Shown: positions 16,443 through 24,176 of the stretch, piece by piece
Position numbering within the stretch: the stretch's first letter is position 1
Layout: the number at the start of each line of letters is the position of its first letter
Source of the DNA: an uncultured Flavobacteriaceae bacterium
Lineage (GTDB): Bacteria; Bacteroidota; Bacteroidia; Flavobacteriales; Flavobacteriaceae
Reading direction: 5' to 3'
Length of the DNA stretch: 64,000 nt
Assembly: GCA_947494825.1 (NCBI GenBank)
Contig: CANLWN010000006.1
Location: 310,001-374,000, forward strand
Program-made: the position numbers and the translations under genes
Notes under the pieces: model-generated
What the model saw: only the letters and a program-made list of their open reading frames with translations
Told to the model about the DNA's origin: nothing
Databases searched by the model: none

Positions 16443-17480
16443 ATGGAGACTTTATTGGGTTTGGATTATCCTACATGGTGGTTCTTGGTCGTAGGCGCCT
16501 TATTTTCGGGTTATGCCATTTTGGACGGCTTCGATTTTGGTGCCGGGGCTTGGCACCTTTTCCTCAAAAAAGAACAAAGTAGGCGAATAGCACTAAACGC
16601 GGTTGGCCCGGTCTGGGATGGCAACGAGGTGTGGTTGGTTATCGGTGGAGGTGCCCTTTTTGCAGGGTTCCCAGTGATGTACGCTACCTTTTTTTCCTCC
16701 CTGTATATTCCGTTCATGCTGTTTTTGGTGTTTATTATCTTTAGGGCCATTGCCATAGAGTTTCGGGGAAAGGAAGAAATGCTATGGTGGAAAAAGCTGT
16801 GGGACACTTGCTACTGTATCTCAAGTATTATGCTGGCGTTCCTCCTGGGCGTGGTATTGGGCAATGTGCTCCAGGGCTTGGCCCTTGGACCGGAATACCA
16901 ATACCAGGGAAGTGGCTTTTTTGAGTTTTTAAACCCCTACGCCCTAATGACAGGAGCCACTACCCTAACGCTTTTCATGTCGCATGGGGCCATTTATTTA
17001 CTCTTAAAGACCGAAGGCCGTCTATTCGCCAAACTCACTCTTTTGTTGAAAAGAGCTATGATTGCCTTTATGGTAAGTTTCGGGATAACAACCTTGTACA
17101 CCTTGTTGTACATTCCGCACCTTTCCGATGATTTTAAAAACACCCCGGCCCTATTTGTGCTGCCCTTGCTCACCTTTTTGAGCATTGCCAATGTGACCCG
17201 ATTGGCCAATAAAAAACGTTTTAAACTGGCTTTCTTGTTTTCTGCCCTTACCATAAGCCTGCTCCTGTCCCTGGTAGCGGTGGAATTGTATCCAACCTTA
17301 TTGATATCGACCATAGACCCTATGTACAACATTGACATTTACAACGCTGCCGCTTCCCAGAAATCCTTGGGCATCATGCTAACGATAACGGCCATAGGAG
17401 GGCCGTTGGTATTGGGGTATACCTATTTTGTGTACAGGACATTTTGGGGAAAGGTTACCCTTGATGAGACCAGCTATTGA
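16443..17480 (+). CDS. cydB: cytochrome bd quinol oxidase subunit II
   Basis: Structural partner of CydA in the inner membrane (345 aa, normal length), with eight to nine hydrophobic helices. The N-terminal signature WWFLVVGALFSGYAILDGFDFGAG is recognisable in positions 12-35, followed by WDGNEVWLVIGGGALFAGFP. It follows cydA with a one-base gap, so the two are co-translated. The next gene, a lipoprotein, is 62 bases downstream with its own -7 box. Confidence 0.96.
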   Translation: METLLGLDYPTWWFLVVGALFSGYAILDGFDFGAGAWHLFLKKEQSRRIALNAVGPVWDGNEVWLVIGGGALFAGFPVMYATFFSSLYIPFMLFLVFIIFRAIAIEFRGKEEMLWWKKLWDTCYCISSIMLAFLLGVVLGNVLQGLALGPEYQYQGSGFFEFLNPYALMTGATTLTLFMSHGAIYLLLKTEGRLFAKLTLLLKRAMIAFMVSFGITTLYTLLYIPHLSDDFKNTPALFVLPLLTFLSIANVTRLANKKRFKLAFLFSALTISLLLSLVAVELYPTLLISTIDPMYNIDIYNAAASQKSLGIMLTITAIGGPLVLGYTYFVYRTFWGKVTLDETSY

Positions 17481-17510
17481 GTACCAATGGGGCGTTTACG
17501 TTCCAAGTAT

Positions 17511-17518
17511 TAATTTTG
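17511..17518 (+). promoter_or_regulatory. -7 box for the lipoprotein gene
   Basis: TAATTTTG, a full TAnnTTTG match, 24 bases before the ATG at 17543. No clear -33 box. Confidence 0.35.
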
Positions 17519-17542
17519 AACTAATCTAATATGACGTATAAA

Positions 17543-17971
17543 ATGAAAAAAGCAATCATTGTTTACATCTCCCTTGCCTTGGCAACTGTTATGTCCTGCA
17601 AGGAGCAAAAAAAAGAGGCTGTGCAACCCACCCAAATGCAACACGTCATGGCCATTCATGACGAGGTAATGCCCAAAATGGGAGCCCTTGGCAAATTGGT
17701 GGCCCAATTAAAAAGCAAGGTAGACACTACGGCCAGCGGAAGGGCGCATCAACAGGCCATGGAGGAGCTACAACAGGCCAATACCTCCATGATGGATTGG
17801 ATGGTCGGGTTTGGAAATCGTTTTGATTCAGATGAAATTATGAACGGGAAGGCACTCAGCGATGAAAAGCAAAAATGGTTGGACGAGGAGGAAACCAAAA
17901 TAAAGGAGGTCCGCGACCAGATCAACAATAGCATCAAAAATGCTGAGGCACTTTTGCAATCCGAAGAATAG
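17543..17971 (+). CDS. small lipoprotein, unknown function
   Basis: A 142-aa protein starting MKKAIIVYISLALA with a lipobox ending in C19 (TVMSCKEQ), so it should be lipid-anchored. The rest is hydrophilic and mostly helical (coiled-coil-like stretches around AMEELQQANTSMMDWM and KQKWLDEEETKIKEVRDQ). Similar Flavobacterial proteins are sometimes annotated only by weak similarity to viral A-type inclusion proteins, which says nothing about function. An ATG at 17531 would add four residues. It converges on gldD with an 11-base gap. Confidence 0.8.
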   Translation: MKKAIIVYISLALATVMSCKEQKKEAVQPTQMQHVMAIHDEVMPKMGALGKLVAQLKSKVDTTASGRAHQQAMEELQQANTSMMDWMVGFGNRFDSDEIMNGKALSDEKQKWLDEEETKIKEVRDQINNSIKNAEALLQSEE

Positions 17972-17982
17972 GTAGTAGCTCT

Positions 17983-18540
17983 TTATTCCTTCCAGCGCAA
18001 GCTCTCCATGATTTTTCGGATATCCCTTTGCAGATATACAGCAGCGGGATAGATCGAATCGTAATTGGGCCGTGCGTAAAAATAGAGCGAGCCGGTTACA
18101 AAATGGCGGGTGCTGTCCGTAACGTAGAACTGGGACTGGGAAGCTGCATTGCCCGATACTTCGTAGAACATTCCAAAAACCTTGTCCTGTTCATTGATAA
18201 ACGGTTGTTCCACAATGCCGTCTGCCCTTACCACATGCTCGTACGAGAGCTTTTGCGCGTCGGACAACAACTGTTCCAGGTTGTTGTCCACTTTCTTATA
18301 GGTAATGAATATGGACCCCTTCATGCTAGGGTAGTCCAAGGTCAATGATTGATCATCCTTGGGCTGTAATCGGGAAAGCGGGTTGTACTCAAATCGATAG
18401 TTTTCCATCTCAAGGTGTTCCGAAGCATGGGCGGGATACTCCAATCGCAACTGTGCCTTGGGCTTGGGAAGTACTTCTTCTTTACAACCCATGAACATGA
18501 AGGAGAGGGCCAATACGCCATAAACCAGGGTTCTATGCAT
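17983..18540 (-). CDS. gldD: gliding motility lipoprotein GldD
   Basis: Lipoprotein needed for gliding and type IX secretion in Flavobacterium johnsoniae. It is 185 aa with a signal sequence and lipobox at C19 (FMGCKEEV), then a soluble domain with RLEYPAH and SLYFYARPNYDSIYPA motifs typical of GldD. The start overlaps the gldE stop by 8 bases, giving translational coupling. It is the last gene of a mutY-ssb-gldE-gldD set whose order is conserved in Flavobacteriia. Its molecular role remains unknown. Confidence 0.95.
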   Translation of the reverse strand: MHRTLVYGVLALSFMFMGCKEEVLPKPKAQLRLEYPAHASEHLEMENYRFEYNPLSRLQPKDDQSLTLDYPSMKGSIFITYKKVDNNLEQLLSDAQKLSYEHVVRADGIVEQPFINEQDKVFGMFYEVSGNAASQSQFYVTDSTRHFVTGSLYFYARPNYDSIYPAAVYLQRDIRKIMESLRWKE

Positions 18541-19858
18541 CGGGAAGTGTAATTTTAATTTGTTTCAAACGCTTTTTATCCAGACTCTCCACTACAAAAA
18601 GATAGTTTTTAAATTGTACTTTTTCTCCTCTTTTCGGGAAGTTCCCCGCGATTTCCAGTACAAATCCGGCAATGGTCTCCGATTCGCCCTTTTGCTCTTC
18701 AAAATCTTCCTCGTCCTCAATCTTCACCACCCGGTAAAAATCCTTTAGGGCCGTTTTTCCGTCGAATACGTAGTTCTGGTCGTCCAATTTGGAGTACACA
18801 AGGTCCTCATCGTCGAACTCATCGCTAATGTCTCCCACGATCTCTTCAATGATATCCTCCAGGGTAACGATACCCGAGGTGCCTCCATATTCATCCACTA
18901 CCACCGCCAAATGGTTCTTTTTTTCCTGGAATTCCGCAAGTAGATCATCCAGTTTTTTGTTTTCGGGCACAAAATAGGGCTCACGGATCAGGGATATCCA
19001 GTTAAAGGTCTTTCGATCAATATAGGGCAGAAGGTCCTTCACGTACAGCACCCCAAGCACATTATCCATCGTTTCCGAAAATACCGGGATACGTGAATAT
19101 CCGTTTTGCTTTATTTCTTCCATCACCTCCAGAAACTTCATGTCCTCGTTGAGTGCAAAAATATCGATCCGGGGGCGCATTACCTGTTTGGTATCGGTAT
19201 TGCCAAAGGATACGATGCCCTCCAATATCTTTTGTTCCTCCTTTGTGGTATCGCCTTCAGAGGTAAGCTCCAGGGCCTGTGAAAGTTGGTCCACGCTGAG
19301 GCTCGATTTCTGTTTCCCCAATTTGTCATACAGAAAAATAGTAGTGGCCCGCATAGGGGAACTCAAAGGGGTGAATACAAAATCCAAAAGTTTTAAGGGG
19401 TAGGCCATAAAATGGGAGAAACTTATTCGGTTTCTATTGGCGTAGATTTTGGGTAATATTTCCCCGAACATCAATATTAAAAAAGTTGCGACGATCACTT
19501 CCAGTATAAAGCGGGCGGAAACAAATCCGAACCACACTTGATTCACCCGTGCAAACAAGGTATCCCCAATGGAACTGAACAGTAGAACGATCCCGATGTT
19601 TATGGCATTGTTGCCTATAAGGATCGTAGCCAATAACTTTTTGGGTCTTTCCAGCAGCCTGGTCACAATTTTTCCTCGATTGGTCTTCTGTTCCGTAATC
19701 TCATTGATATCCGTGGGAGAAAGGCCAAAAAATGCCACCTCGGCTCCCGAAATAAGGGCGGAACAACCCAATAGGATGACCATTGTGACAACTTCCAGTA
19801 CGAACGTACTACTTATGGATAAAAGATTGGGAAGTAAACTAAGGGGGTCAGGGTCCAA
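18533..19858 (-). CDS. gldE: gliding motility protein GldE, CorC/CNNM-like
   Basis: 441-aa membrane protein of the hemolysin-C/CorC family. An N-terminal CNNM/DUF21 membrane domain (about 20-190, GCSALISGAEVAFFGLS) is followed by a CBS-domain pair (about 205-330, including VVVDEYGGTSGIVTLEDIIEEIVG). A C-terminal CorC_HlyC domain ends the protein. In F. johnsoniae gldE lies beside gldD and extra copies can suppress some gldD-type defects; related proteins handle Mg2+ or Co2+. It lies between ssb (18-base gap) and gldD (8-base overlap). Confidence 0.95.
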   Translation of the reverse strand: MDPDPLSLLPNLLSISSTFVLEVVTMVILLGCSALISGAEVAFFGLSPTDINEITEQKTNRGKIVTRLLERPKKLLATILIGNNAINIGIVLLFSSIGDTLFARVNQVWFGFVSARFILEVIVATFLILMFGEILPKIYANRNRISFSHFMAYPLKLLDFVFTPLSSPMRATTIFLYDKLGKQKSSLSVDQLSQALELTSEGDTTKEEQKILEGIVSFGNTDTKQVMRPRIDIFALNEDMKFLEVMEEIKQNGYSRIPVFSETMDNVLGVLYVKDLLPYIDRKTFNWISLIREPYFVPENKKLDDLLAEFQEKKNHLAVVVDEYGGTSGIVTLEDIIEEIVGDISDEFDDEDLVYSKLDDQNYVFDGKTALKDFYRVVKIEDEEDFEEQKGESETIAGFVLEIAGNFPKRGEKVQFKNYLFVVESLDKKRLKQIKITLPDA

Positions 19859-19876
19859 TAGTTAAGGTTTATTTAT

Positions 19877-20350
19877 TTAGAATGGCAAATCATCATCCTG
19901 TTCCGGTTCCACAGGTGGTACGGTTTCCTTAGGGCCACTGGTGGGAGCGGTAGGCGCGTTACCCTGAGGGGCTTCCTGCTGGGGATTGCCCTGTGCGTGG
20001 GCCGCACTTTCGCTTTTTGTGGAAAGGAAGGTGAATTCCTGTACGTGTACTTCGGTCGTATAGCGTGTTTGACCATCTTCTCCCTGCCACTGCCTATTCT
20101 TTAGACGTCCTTCCACATAAATTTTATCCCCTTTGCCCAAGTACTTTTCACATATTTCGGCAGCTTTGTTCCGGACCACGATATTGTGCCAATCCGTATT
20201 GGTGACTTTTTCACCGGTCTGCCGGTTCGTATAGGTCTCGTTCGTGGCCAAGGGAAAGCGCGCAATACAGTTCCCTCCCTCAAAATAATGTATTTTAACT
20301 TCATCTCCCAAATGCCCAATCAGCATCACTTTATTCAATGTACCGCTCAT
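19877..20350 (-). CDS. ssb: single-stranded DNA-binding protein
   Basis: Binds ssDNA as a tetramer during replication, repair and recombination. It is 157 aa with an N-terminal OB fold (MSGTLNKVMLIGHLGDEVKI, then FPLATNE and DWHNIVV). A Gln/Pro/Ala-rich flexible linker leads to the acidic tip EPEQDDDLPF, the docking site for partner proteins. It follows mutY with a 24-base gap, an arrangement conserved in Flavobacteriia. Confidence 0.96.
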   Translation of the reverse strand: MSGTLNKVMLIGHLGDEVKIHYFEGGNCIARFPLATNETYTNRQTGEKVTNTDWHNIVVRNKAAEICEKYLGKGDKIYVEGRLKNRQWQGEDGQTRYTTEVHVQEFTFLSTKSESAAHAQGNPQQEAPQGNAPTAPTSGPKETVPPVEPEQDDDLPF

Positions 20351-20374
20351 AATTCTTATCTTAAATCAAATGTA

Positions 20375-21424
20375 CTAAATTTTAAATGTTTTTATAAACT
20401 CGGCGATTAAAACCGGTACCGGAAATTGCCCCAATTCGGTGATTTCGATTGCGTCCCCGAACTGTGTATCGGTTTTTACGATCCAAAATTTCGTGTGTAA
20501 GTGCTGGTGAGAGAGTTTGTGGACGATTTGATCTTCGTTATACAGGTACACCTCAGGGGTATCCTCCAAGGGCAAAATAGTGTCCAAATTTTTCCGTAGC
20601 TCGGTTATATTGATCTCCCGGTCGGACTCTAGTAGGGGAAACTGGAACAGGCCCTGCCAAATACCCTTGCCCTTGCGTTGTTGCAAGAGGGTACGATATT
20701 GGGTGTCACTTCCGTTTACCAGCGGGACCAGGTAGTTAAAATACCGATGGCTGACCTTTGCCTTTTTCAATTTCACCGGAAGCAGGGTCGTCTTGTTTTC
20801 CCTCAGGGCTACACAGCCATTGTTCAATGGGCATTGCCTACAATTCGGTTTTTTCGGGGCACATTGTAAGGCGCCAAACTCCATAATGCCCTGGTTATAA
20901 TCCCGCAATTGAGTGGAGGCCATTACCTCCTTGGCGAGCTTTTTGAAATATTTGACCCCCTTGCTGCTATTGATGGGGGTTTCTACCCCAAAATATCGGG
21001 CCAGTACGCGATAAACGTTCCCGTCCACTACAGGTTCCGGTTCATCAAAACATATGGAAGCAATGGCACTGGCCGTGTAGTCCCCGATTCCTTTTAGATT
21101 CAGGAGTTCCTTATATGTTTTGGGGAAATTGCCCCCGTATTGTTCCGTAATGATCTTCGCCGTAGCATGCAAGTTTCGGGCACGGGAGTAATACCCAAGC
21201 CCTTGCCACAATTTCAGTACTTTTTCCTCAGGTGCCCGCGCAAGATCCTGGACCCTCGGAAAATTTCTTAAAAACTTCAAATAATACGGAACACCCTGAG
21301 CAACCCTTGTTTGCTGCAGCATAATTTCCGAAAGCCATATTTTATAAGGGTCCGTGGTATTTCTCCAGGGAAGGTCTCTTTTGTTTTCGGCATACCAAAG
21401 GAGAATTTTTTCAGAAAAGGGCAT
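20375..21424 (-). CDS. mutY: A/G-specific adenine DNA glycosylase
   Basis: Removes adenine mispaired with 8-oxoguanine. The ATG at 21424 (MPFSEKILLWYAENKRDLPWR) gives 349 aa. Visible are the helix-hairpin-helix region (NLKGIGDYTASAI), the catalytic acidic residue region VDGNVYRVLAR, and the iron-sulfur cluster C-x6-C-x2-C-x5-C (CAPKKPNCRQCPLNNGC). A C-terminal NUDIX-like 8-oxoG recognition domain follows. It heads the mutY-ssb-gldE-gldD unit. The frame extends seven codons further to an ATG at 21445, which would overlap the -7 box. Confidence 0.95.
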   Translation of the reverse strand: MPFSEKILLWYAENKRDLPWRNTTDPYKIWLSEIMLQQTRVAQGVPYYLKFLRNFPRVQDLARAPEEKVLKLWQGLGYYSRARNLHATAKIITEQYGGNFPKTYKELLNLKGIGDYTASAIASICFDEPEPVVDGNVYRVLARYFGVETPINSSKGVKYFKKLAKEVMASTQLRDYNQGIMEFGALQCAPKKPNCRQCPLNNGCVALRENKTTLLPVKLKKAKVSHRYFNYLVPLVNGSDTQYRTLLQQRKGKGIWQGLFQFPLLESDREINITELRKNLDTILPLEDTPEVYLYNEDQIVHKLSHQHLHTKFWIVKTDTQFGDAIEITELGQFPVPVLIAEFIKTFKI

Positions 21425-21442
21425 AATAGGAATACTAAAGCG

Positions 21443-21450
21443 CAAAAGTA
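21443..21450 (-). promoter_or_regulatory. -7 box for the mutY-ssb-gldE-gldD operon
   Basis: Reads TACTTTTG on the minus strand, a full TAnnTTTG match, 18 bases before the mutY ATG at 21424. No clear -33 box. Confidence 0.4.
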
Positions 21451-21504
21451 ATAGTTTATATACTTAAAATTAGTCTATTAGGACAAAAGAATGAATTAAA
21501 TTTA

Positions 21505-21512
21505 TATATTTG
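21505..21512 (+). promoter_or_regulatory. -7 box for the HU gene
   Basis: TATATTTG, a full TAnnTTTG match, 38 bases before the HU ATG in an AT-rich region. No clear -33 box. Confidence 0.4.
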
Positions 21513-21550
21513 CAACCCGAAAAAAACAAACTGAAAATTAATATTTTAAC

Positions 21551-21841
21551 ATGACGAAAGCGGATATTGTAACGAAAATCTCTGAAAAACTAGGGATTGA
21601 AAAAGGAGATGTTCAGGCAACTGTAGAATCTTTTATGGAAGAGGTAAAGTCCTCCTTGGAAAATGGGGACAATGTTTATCTAAGAGGCTTCGGCAGTTTT
21701 ATCATTAAAACCCGAGCTGAAAAAACAGGAAGGAACATATCCAAGAATACTACCATTAAAATACCAGCCCACAACATTCCGGCATTTAAACCAGCCAAGG
21801 TTTTTGTAGAAGGAGTCAAGAGCAACGTACAAGTAAAATAA
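21551..21841 (+). CDS. hup: HU/IHF-family DNA-binding protein
   Basis: Nucleoid-associated dimeric DNA-bending protein (96 aa, about six residues longer than E. coli HU). It starts MTKADIVTKISEKLGIEKGD. The signature LRGFGSFIIKTRAEKTGRN and the intercalating-tip segment IPAHNIPAFKPAK are intact. It is followed after 27 bases by the 29-aa basic protein gene, and an extended hairpin ends that unit, so the two are probably co-transcribed. Confidence 0.96.
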   Translation: MTKADIVTKISEKLGIEKGDVQATVESFMEEVKSSLENGDNVYLRGFGSFIIKTRAEKTGRNISKNTTIKIPAHNIPAFKPAKVFVEGVKSNVQVK

Positions 21842-21868
21842 ACCATTAATTAAAAAAAGTAGAACTCT

Positions 21869-21958
21869 ATGCCGAGTGGTAAGAAAAGAAAAAGACATAA
21901 GGTAGCTACCCATAAAAGAAAAAAAAGGAGGAGAGCTAACCGCCATAAGAAAAAGTAG
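21869..21958 (+). CDS. 29-aa Lys/Arg-rich protein, COX24/AURKAIP1 (mS38/bS22)-like
   Basis: Tiny reading frame ATG-TAG encoding a protein that begins MPSGKKRKRHKVATHKRKK and has 19 Lys, Arg or His residues of 29. I recognise it as the short Bacteroidota form of the AURKAIP1/COX24 C-terminal domain, related to mitochondrial mS38 and mycobacterial bS22, both small-subunit ribosomal proteins. A ribosomal role here is inference. It follows the HU gene by 27 bases, and its stop codon is inside the terminator stem. It is easily missed by gene finders because of its length. Confidence 0.8.
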   Translation: MPSGKKRKRHKVATHKRKKRRRANRHKKK

Positions 21959-21981
21959 TTTTTAAAACTACTTTTTCGTTT
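21949..21981 (+). terminator. terminator overlapping the 29-aa gene's stop codon
   Basis: GAAAAAGTAGTTTT (21949-21962) pairs perfectly with AAAACTACTTTTTC (21964-21977) around one base, so the real loop is a few bases larger. GTTTT follows. The stop codon lies in the left arm. Confidence 0.65.
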
Positions 21982-22098
21982 TATACGTTCATTGACATAG
22001 AAATTCCAAAATAGGATTTCGACGGGTTTATACAACCTGTTTATATATATTGTTTAATCGATCCATCGCGATATGCGAATGGACATAAATTGATTCAG

Positions 22099-23646
22099 GT
22101 GAATAAAGAATTAATCGTAAGATCTAGTTCCACTGCCGTCGATTTTGCCTTATTAAAGGATGGAAAACTTATAGAATTACATAAAGAAGAGGACAACAAC
22201 AATTTCTCTGTTGGCGACATTCTGATCGCCAAAGTTCGGAAACCGGTAACCGGTCTCAACGCGGCCTTCGTAAATGTAGGTTATGAAAAAGATGCCTTTC
22301 TGCATTACCATGACCTTGGTCCGCAATTGTCTTCCATGTTAAAATTCATAAAAAGAGTCAGTACGGGAAAATTAAGAAACTATTCCCTAAAGGACTTTCC
22401 ATTCGAAAAAGATATTGATAAGCATGGTAGCATCAATGATGTTATCAGGGCGAATCAATCCTTATTGGTGCAAATTGTTAAAGAACCCATATCTACCAAG
22501 GGACCTCGAATTAGTTCCGAGCTATCCATAGCCGGACGCTACTTGGTAATGGTGCCTTTTTCTGACCGTGTCTCCGTATCACAGAAAATAGAGAGCAAGG
22601 AAGAAAAAGACAGGCTAAAAAGACTTGTAAAAAGTATTAAGCCAAAAGGATTTGGTGTTATCATCAGAACAGTAGCACAAGGCAAAAAAGTAGCAGAACT
22701 GGACAAAGATCTGGAAAACTTGCTCGACAAATGGTCGGCAATGTGTAAGAAATTGTATAAAGCGCCCCATCCATCCAAGGTATTGATAGAGCTCAATAGA
22801 GCCTCTTCGATCCTAAGGGATATTTTCAACGATAGCTTTACGGGTATCCATGTTGATGATGAGACGCTTTATGATCAAATCAGAGATTATGTACTAGAAA
22901 TTGCACCCAAGAAAGAATCTATTGTAAAGTTGTATAATTCTTCTGTTCCCATATTTGAAAAGTTTGGGATAGAAAGGCAAATAAAGACTTCTTTTGGCCG
23001 CACCGCCTCTATGAGCAAGGGTGCGTATTTGATTATTGAACATACCGAAGCGTTGCACGTAATAGACGTGAACAGCGGTAACCGTTCCAACAAAGCCAAA
23101 AACCAAGAAGACACTGCCTTTGAAGTAAATTTGTTGGCCGCCTCCGAGATTGCAAGACAATTACAGTTGCGGGATATGGGAGGTATTATCGTTGTCGATT
23201 TTATCGACATGGGAAAGGCCGATCACAGAAGAAAGCTTTTTGATCATCTTAGAAATGAGATGAAGGAAGACAGGGCCAAACACAAAATACTGCCTCCAAG
23301 CAAGTTTGGACTTATACAGATTACAAGACAACGGGTAAGGCCGGAAATGAACATTAAAACAACCGAGGAAATCCCTGGCAGCAATGGCCAAGAGGTAGAA
23401 GCCCCAATTGTTTTATTGGACAAAATAAACGCAGACCTTGAAAAATTGCTCAAGGGACCTGCCAAGGACAACGGAATTGTATTGAACATACATCCGTTTA
23501 TAGCGGCCTACATTACCAAAGGTTTCCCATCCATGCGCTCCAAATGGTTTTTGGAACACAAAAAGTGGGTAAAAATACAACCTAGGGATGCATACAATTA
23601 TCTCGAATACCGTTTTAAGAATAAGGACGGTAAGACCATTTACTAA
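22099..23646 (+). CDS. rng: ribonuclease E/G family protein
   Basis: Endoribonuclease acting on rRNA precursors and mRNA. It has an N-terminal S1-like RNA-binding region (GLNAAFVNVGYEKDAFLHYHD) and the catalytic domain with metal-binding D323 (VIDVNSGN) and D367 (VVDFIDMG). The GLIQITRQR segment follows. At 515 aa it is RNase G-sized, with no long RNase E scaffold tail. No in-frame ATG fits: the GTG at 22099 yields MNKELIVRSSS, matching homologues, and a TTG at 22090 is the alternative. A six-codon upstream frame (ATG at 22073) stops at 22091-22093, just before the start. A terminator follows. Confidence 0.93.
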   Translation: MNKELIVRSSSTAVDFALLKDGKLIELHKEEDNNNFSVGDILIAKVRKPVTGLNAAFVNVGYEKDAFLHYHDLGPQLSSMLKFIKRVSTGKLRNYSLKDFPFEKDIDKHGSINDVIRANQSLLVQIVKEPISTKGPRISSELSIAGRYLVMVPFSDRVSVSQKIESKEEKDRLKRLVKSIKPKGFGVIIRTVAQGKKVAELDKDLENLLDKWSAMCKKLYKAPHPSKVLIELNRASSILRDIFNDSFTGIHVDDETLYDQIRDYVLEIAPKKESIVKLYNSSVPIFEKFGIERQIKTSFGRTASMSKGAYLIIEHTEALHVIDVNSGNRSNKAKNQEDTAFEVNLLAASEIARQLQLRDMGGIIVVDFIDMGKADHRRKLFDHLRNEMKEDRAKHKILPPSKFGLIQITRQRVRPEMNIKTTEEIPGSNGQEVEAPIVLLDKINADLEKLLKGPAKDNGIVLNIHPFIAAYITKGFPSMRSKWFLEHKKWVKIQPRDAYNYLEYRFKNKDGKTIY

Positions 23647-23652
23647 AATTTT

Positions 23653-23684
23653 AAGCGACTTCGGAAACGGGGTCGCTTTTTTTG
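23653..23684 (+). terminator. terminator of the RNase E/G gene
   Basis: AAGCGAC (23653-23659) pairs with GTCGCTT (23672-23678), followed by TTTTTTTG. It begins seven bases after the stop codon. Confidence 0.8.
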
Positions 23685-23702
23685 TTTCATTACCTTTGGC
23701 CC

Positions 23703-24176
23703 ATGCAAGTGAGCAAATCATATACCGTTGCTGAGGCCACCAACAGGATAGAACATTACTGCGCCTATCAAGAACGCTGCCATAAAGAGGTTACTGCTAA
23801 ATTAAGGGATATGGGAATGATTCCTGAGGCCATTGACCTGATCATGGCACATTTGATCCAGCAAAATTATCTGAACGAGGAGCGTTTTGCGAAAAGTTTT
23901 GCAAGGGGCAAGTTTTCCATAAAAAAATGGGGCAAAAACCGAATCGTCAGGGAGTTGAAATTGCGGAACATCTCTAAATACAACATCAACTCCGCATTGT
24001 GCGAAATAAATGAAGGGGCCTATTTGGAAACCCTTGATACCCTGGCAAAAAAGAGGTTGGCGTCCTTGAGCGATAAGGATTGGGCCAAACGAAGAAAAAA
24101 ACTGGCGGACTATCTCCTGTACCGCGGATGGGAAACCGATCTGGTCTATAAAAAGCTAAATGAACTGCTCAGCTAA
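23703..24176 (+). CDS. recX: RecX regulatory protein
   Basis: Modulates RecA filaments. The ATG at 23703 (MQVSKSYTVAEA) gives 157 aa, made of three-helix repeats; CAYQERCHKEVTAKLRDMG, YLNEERFAKSFARGK and LADYLLYRGWE are typical RecX segments. The sequence TACCTTTG (23691-23698) just before the start resembles a -7 box and would give an almost leaderless mRNA. An in-frame ATG at 23682 overlaps the terminator and is unlikely. Its end overlaps the convergent cupin gene by 8 bases. Confidence 0.92.
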   Translation: MQVSKSYTVAEATNRIEHYCAYQERCHKEVTAKLRDMGMIPEAIDLIMAHLIQQNYLNEERFAKSFARGKFSIKKWGKNRIVRELKLRNISKYNINSALCEINEGAYLETLDTLAKKRLASLSDKDWAKRRKKLADYLLYRGWETDLVYKKLNELLS

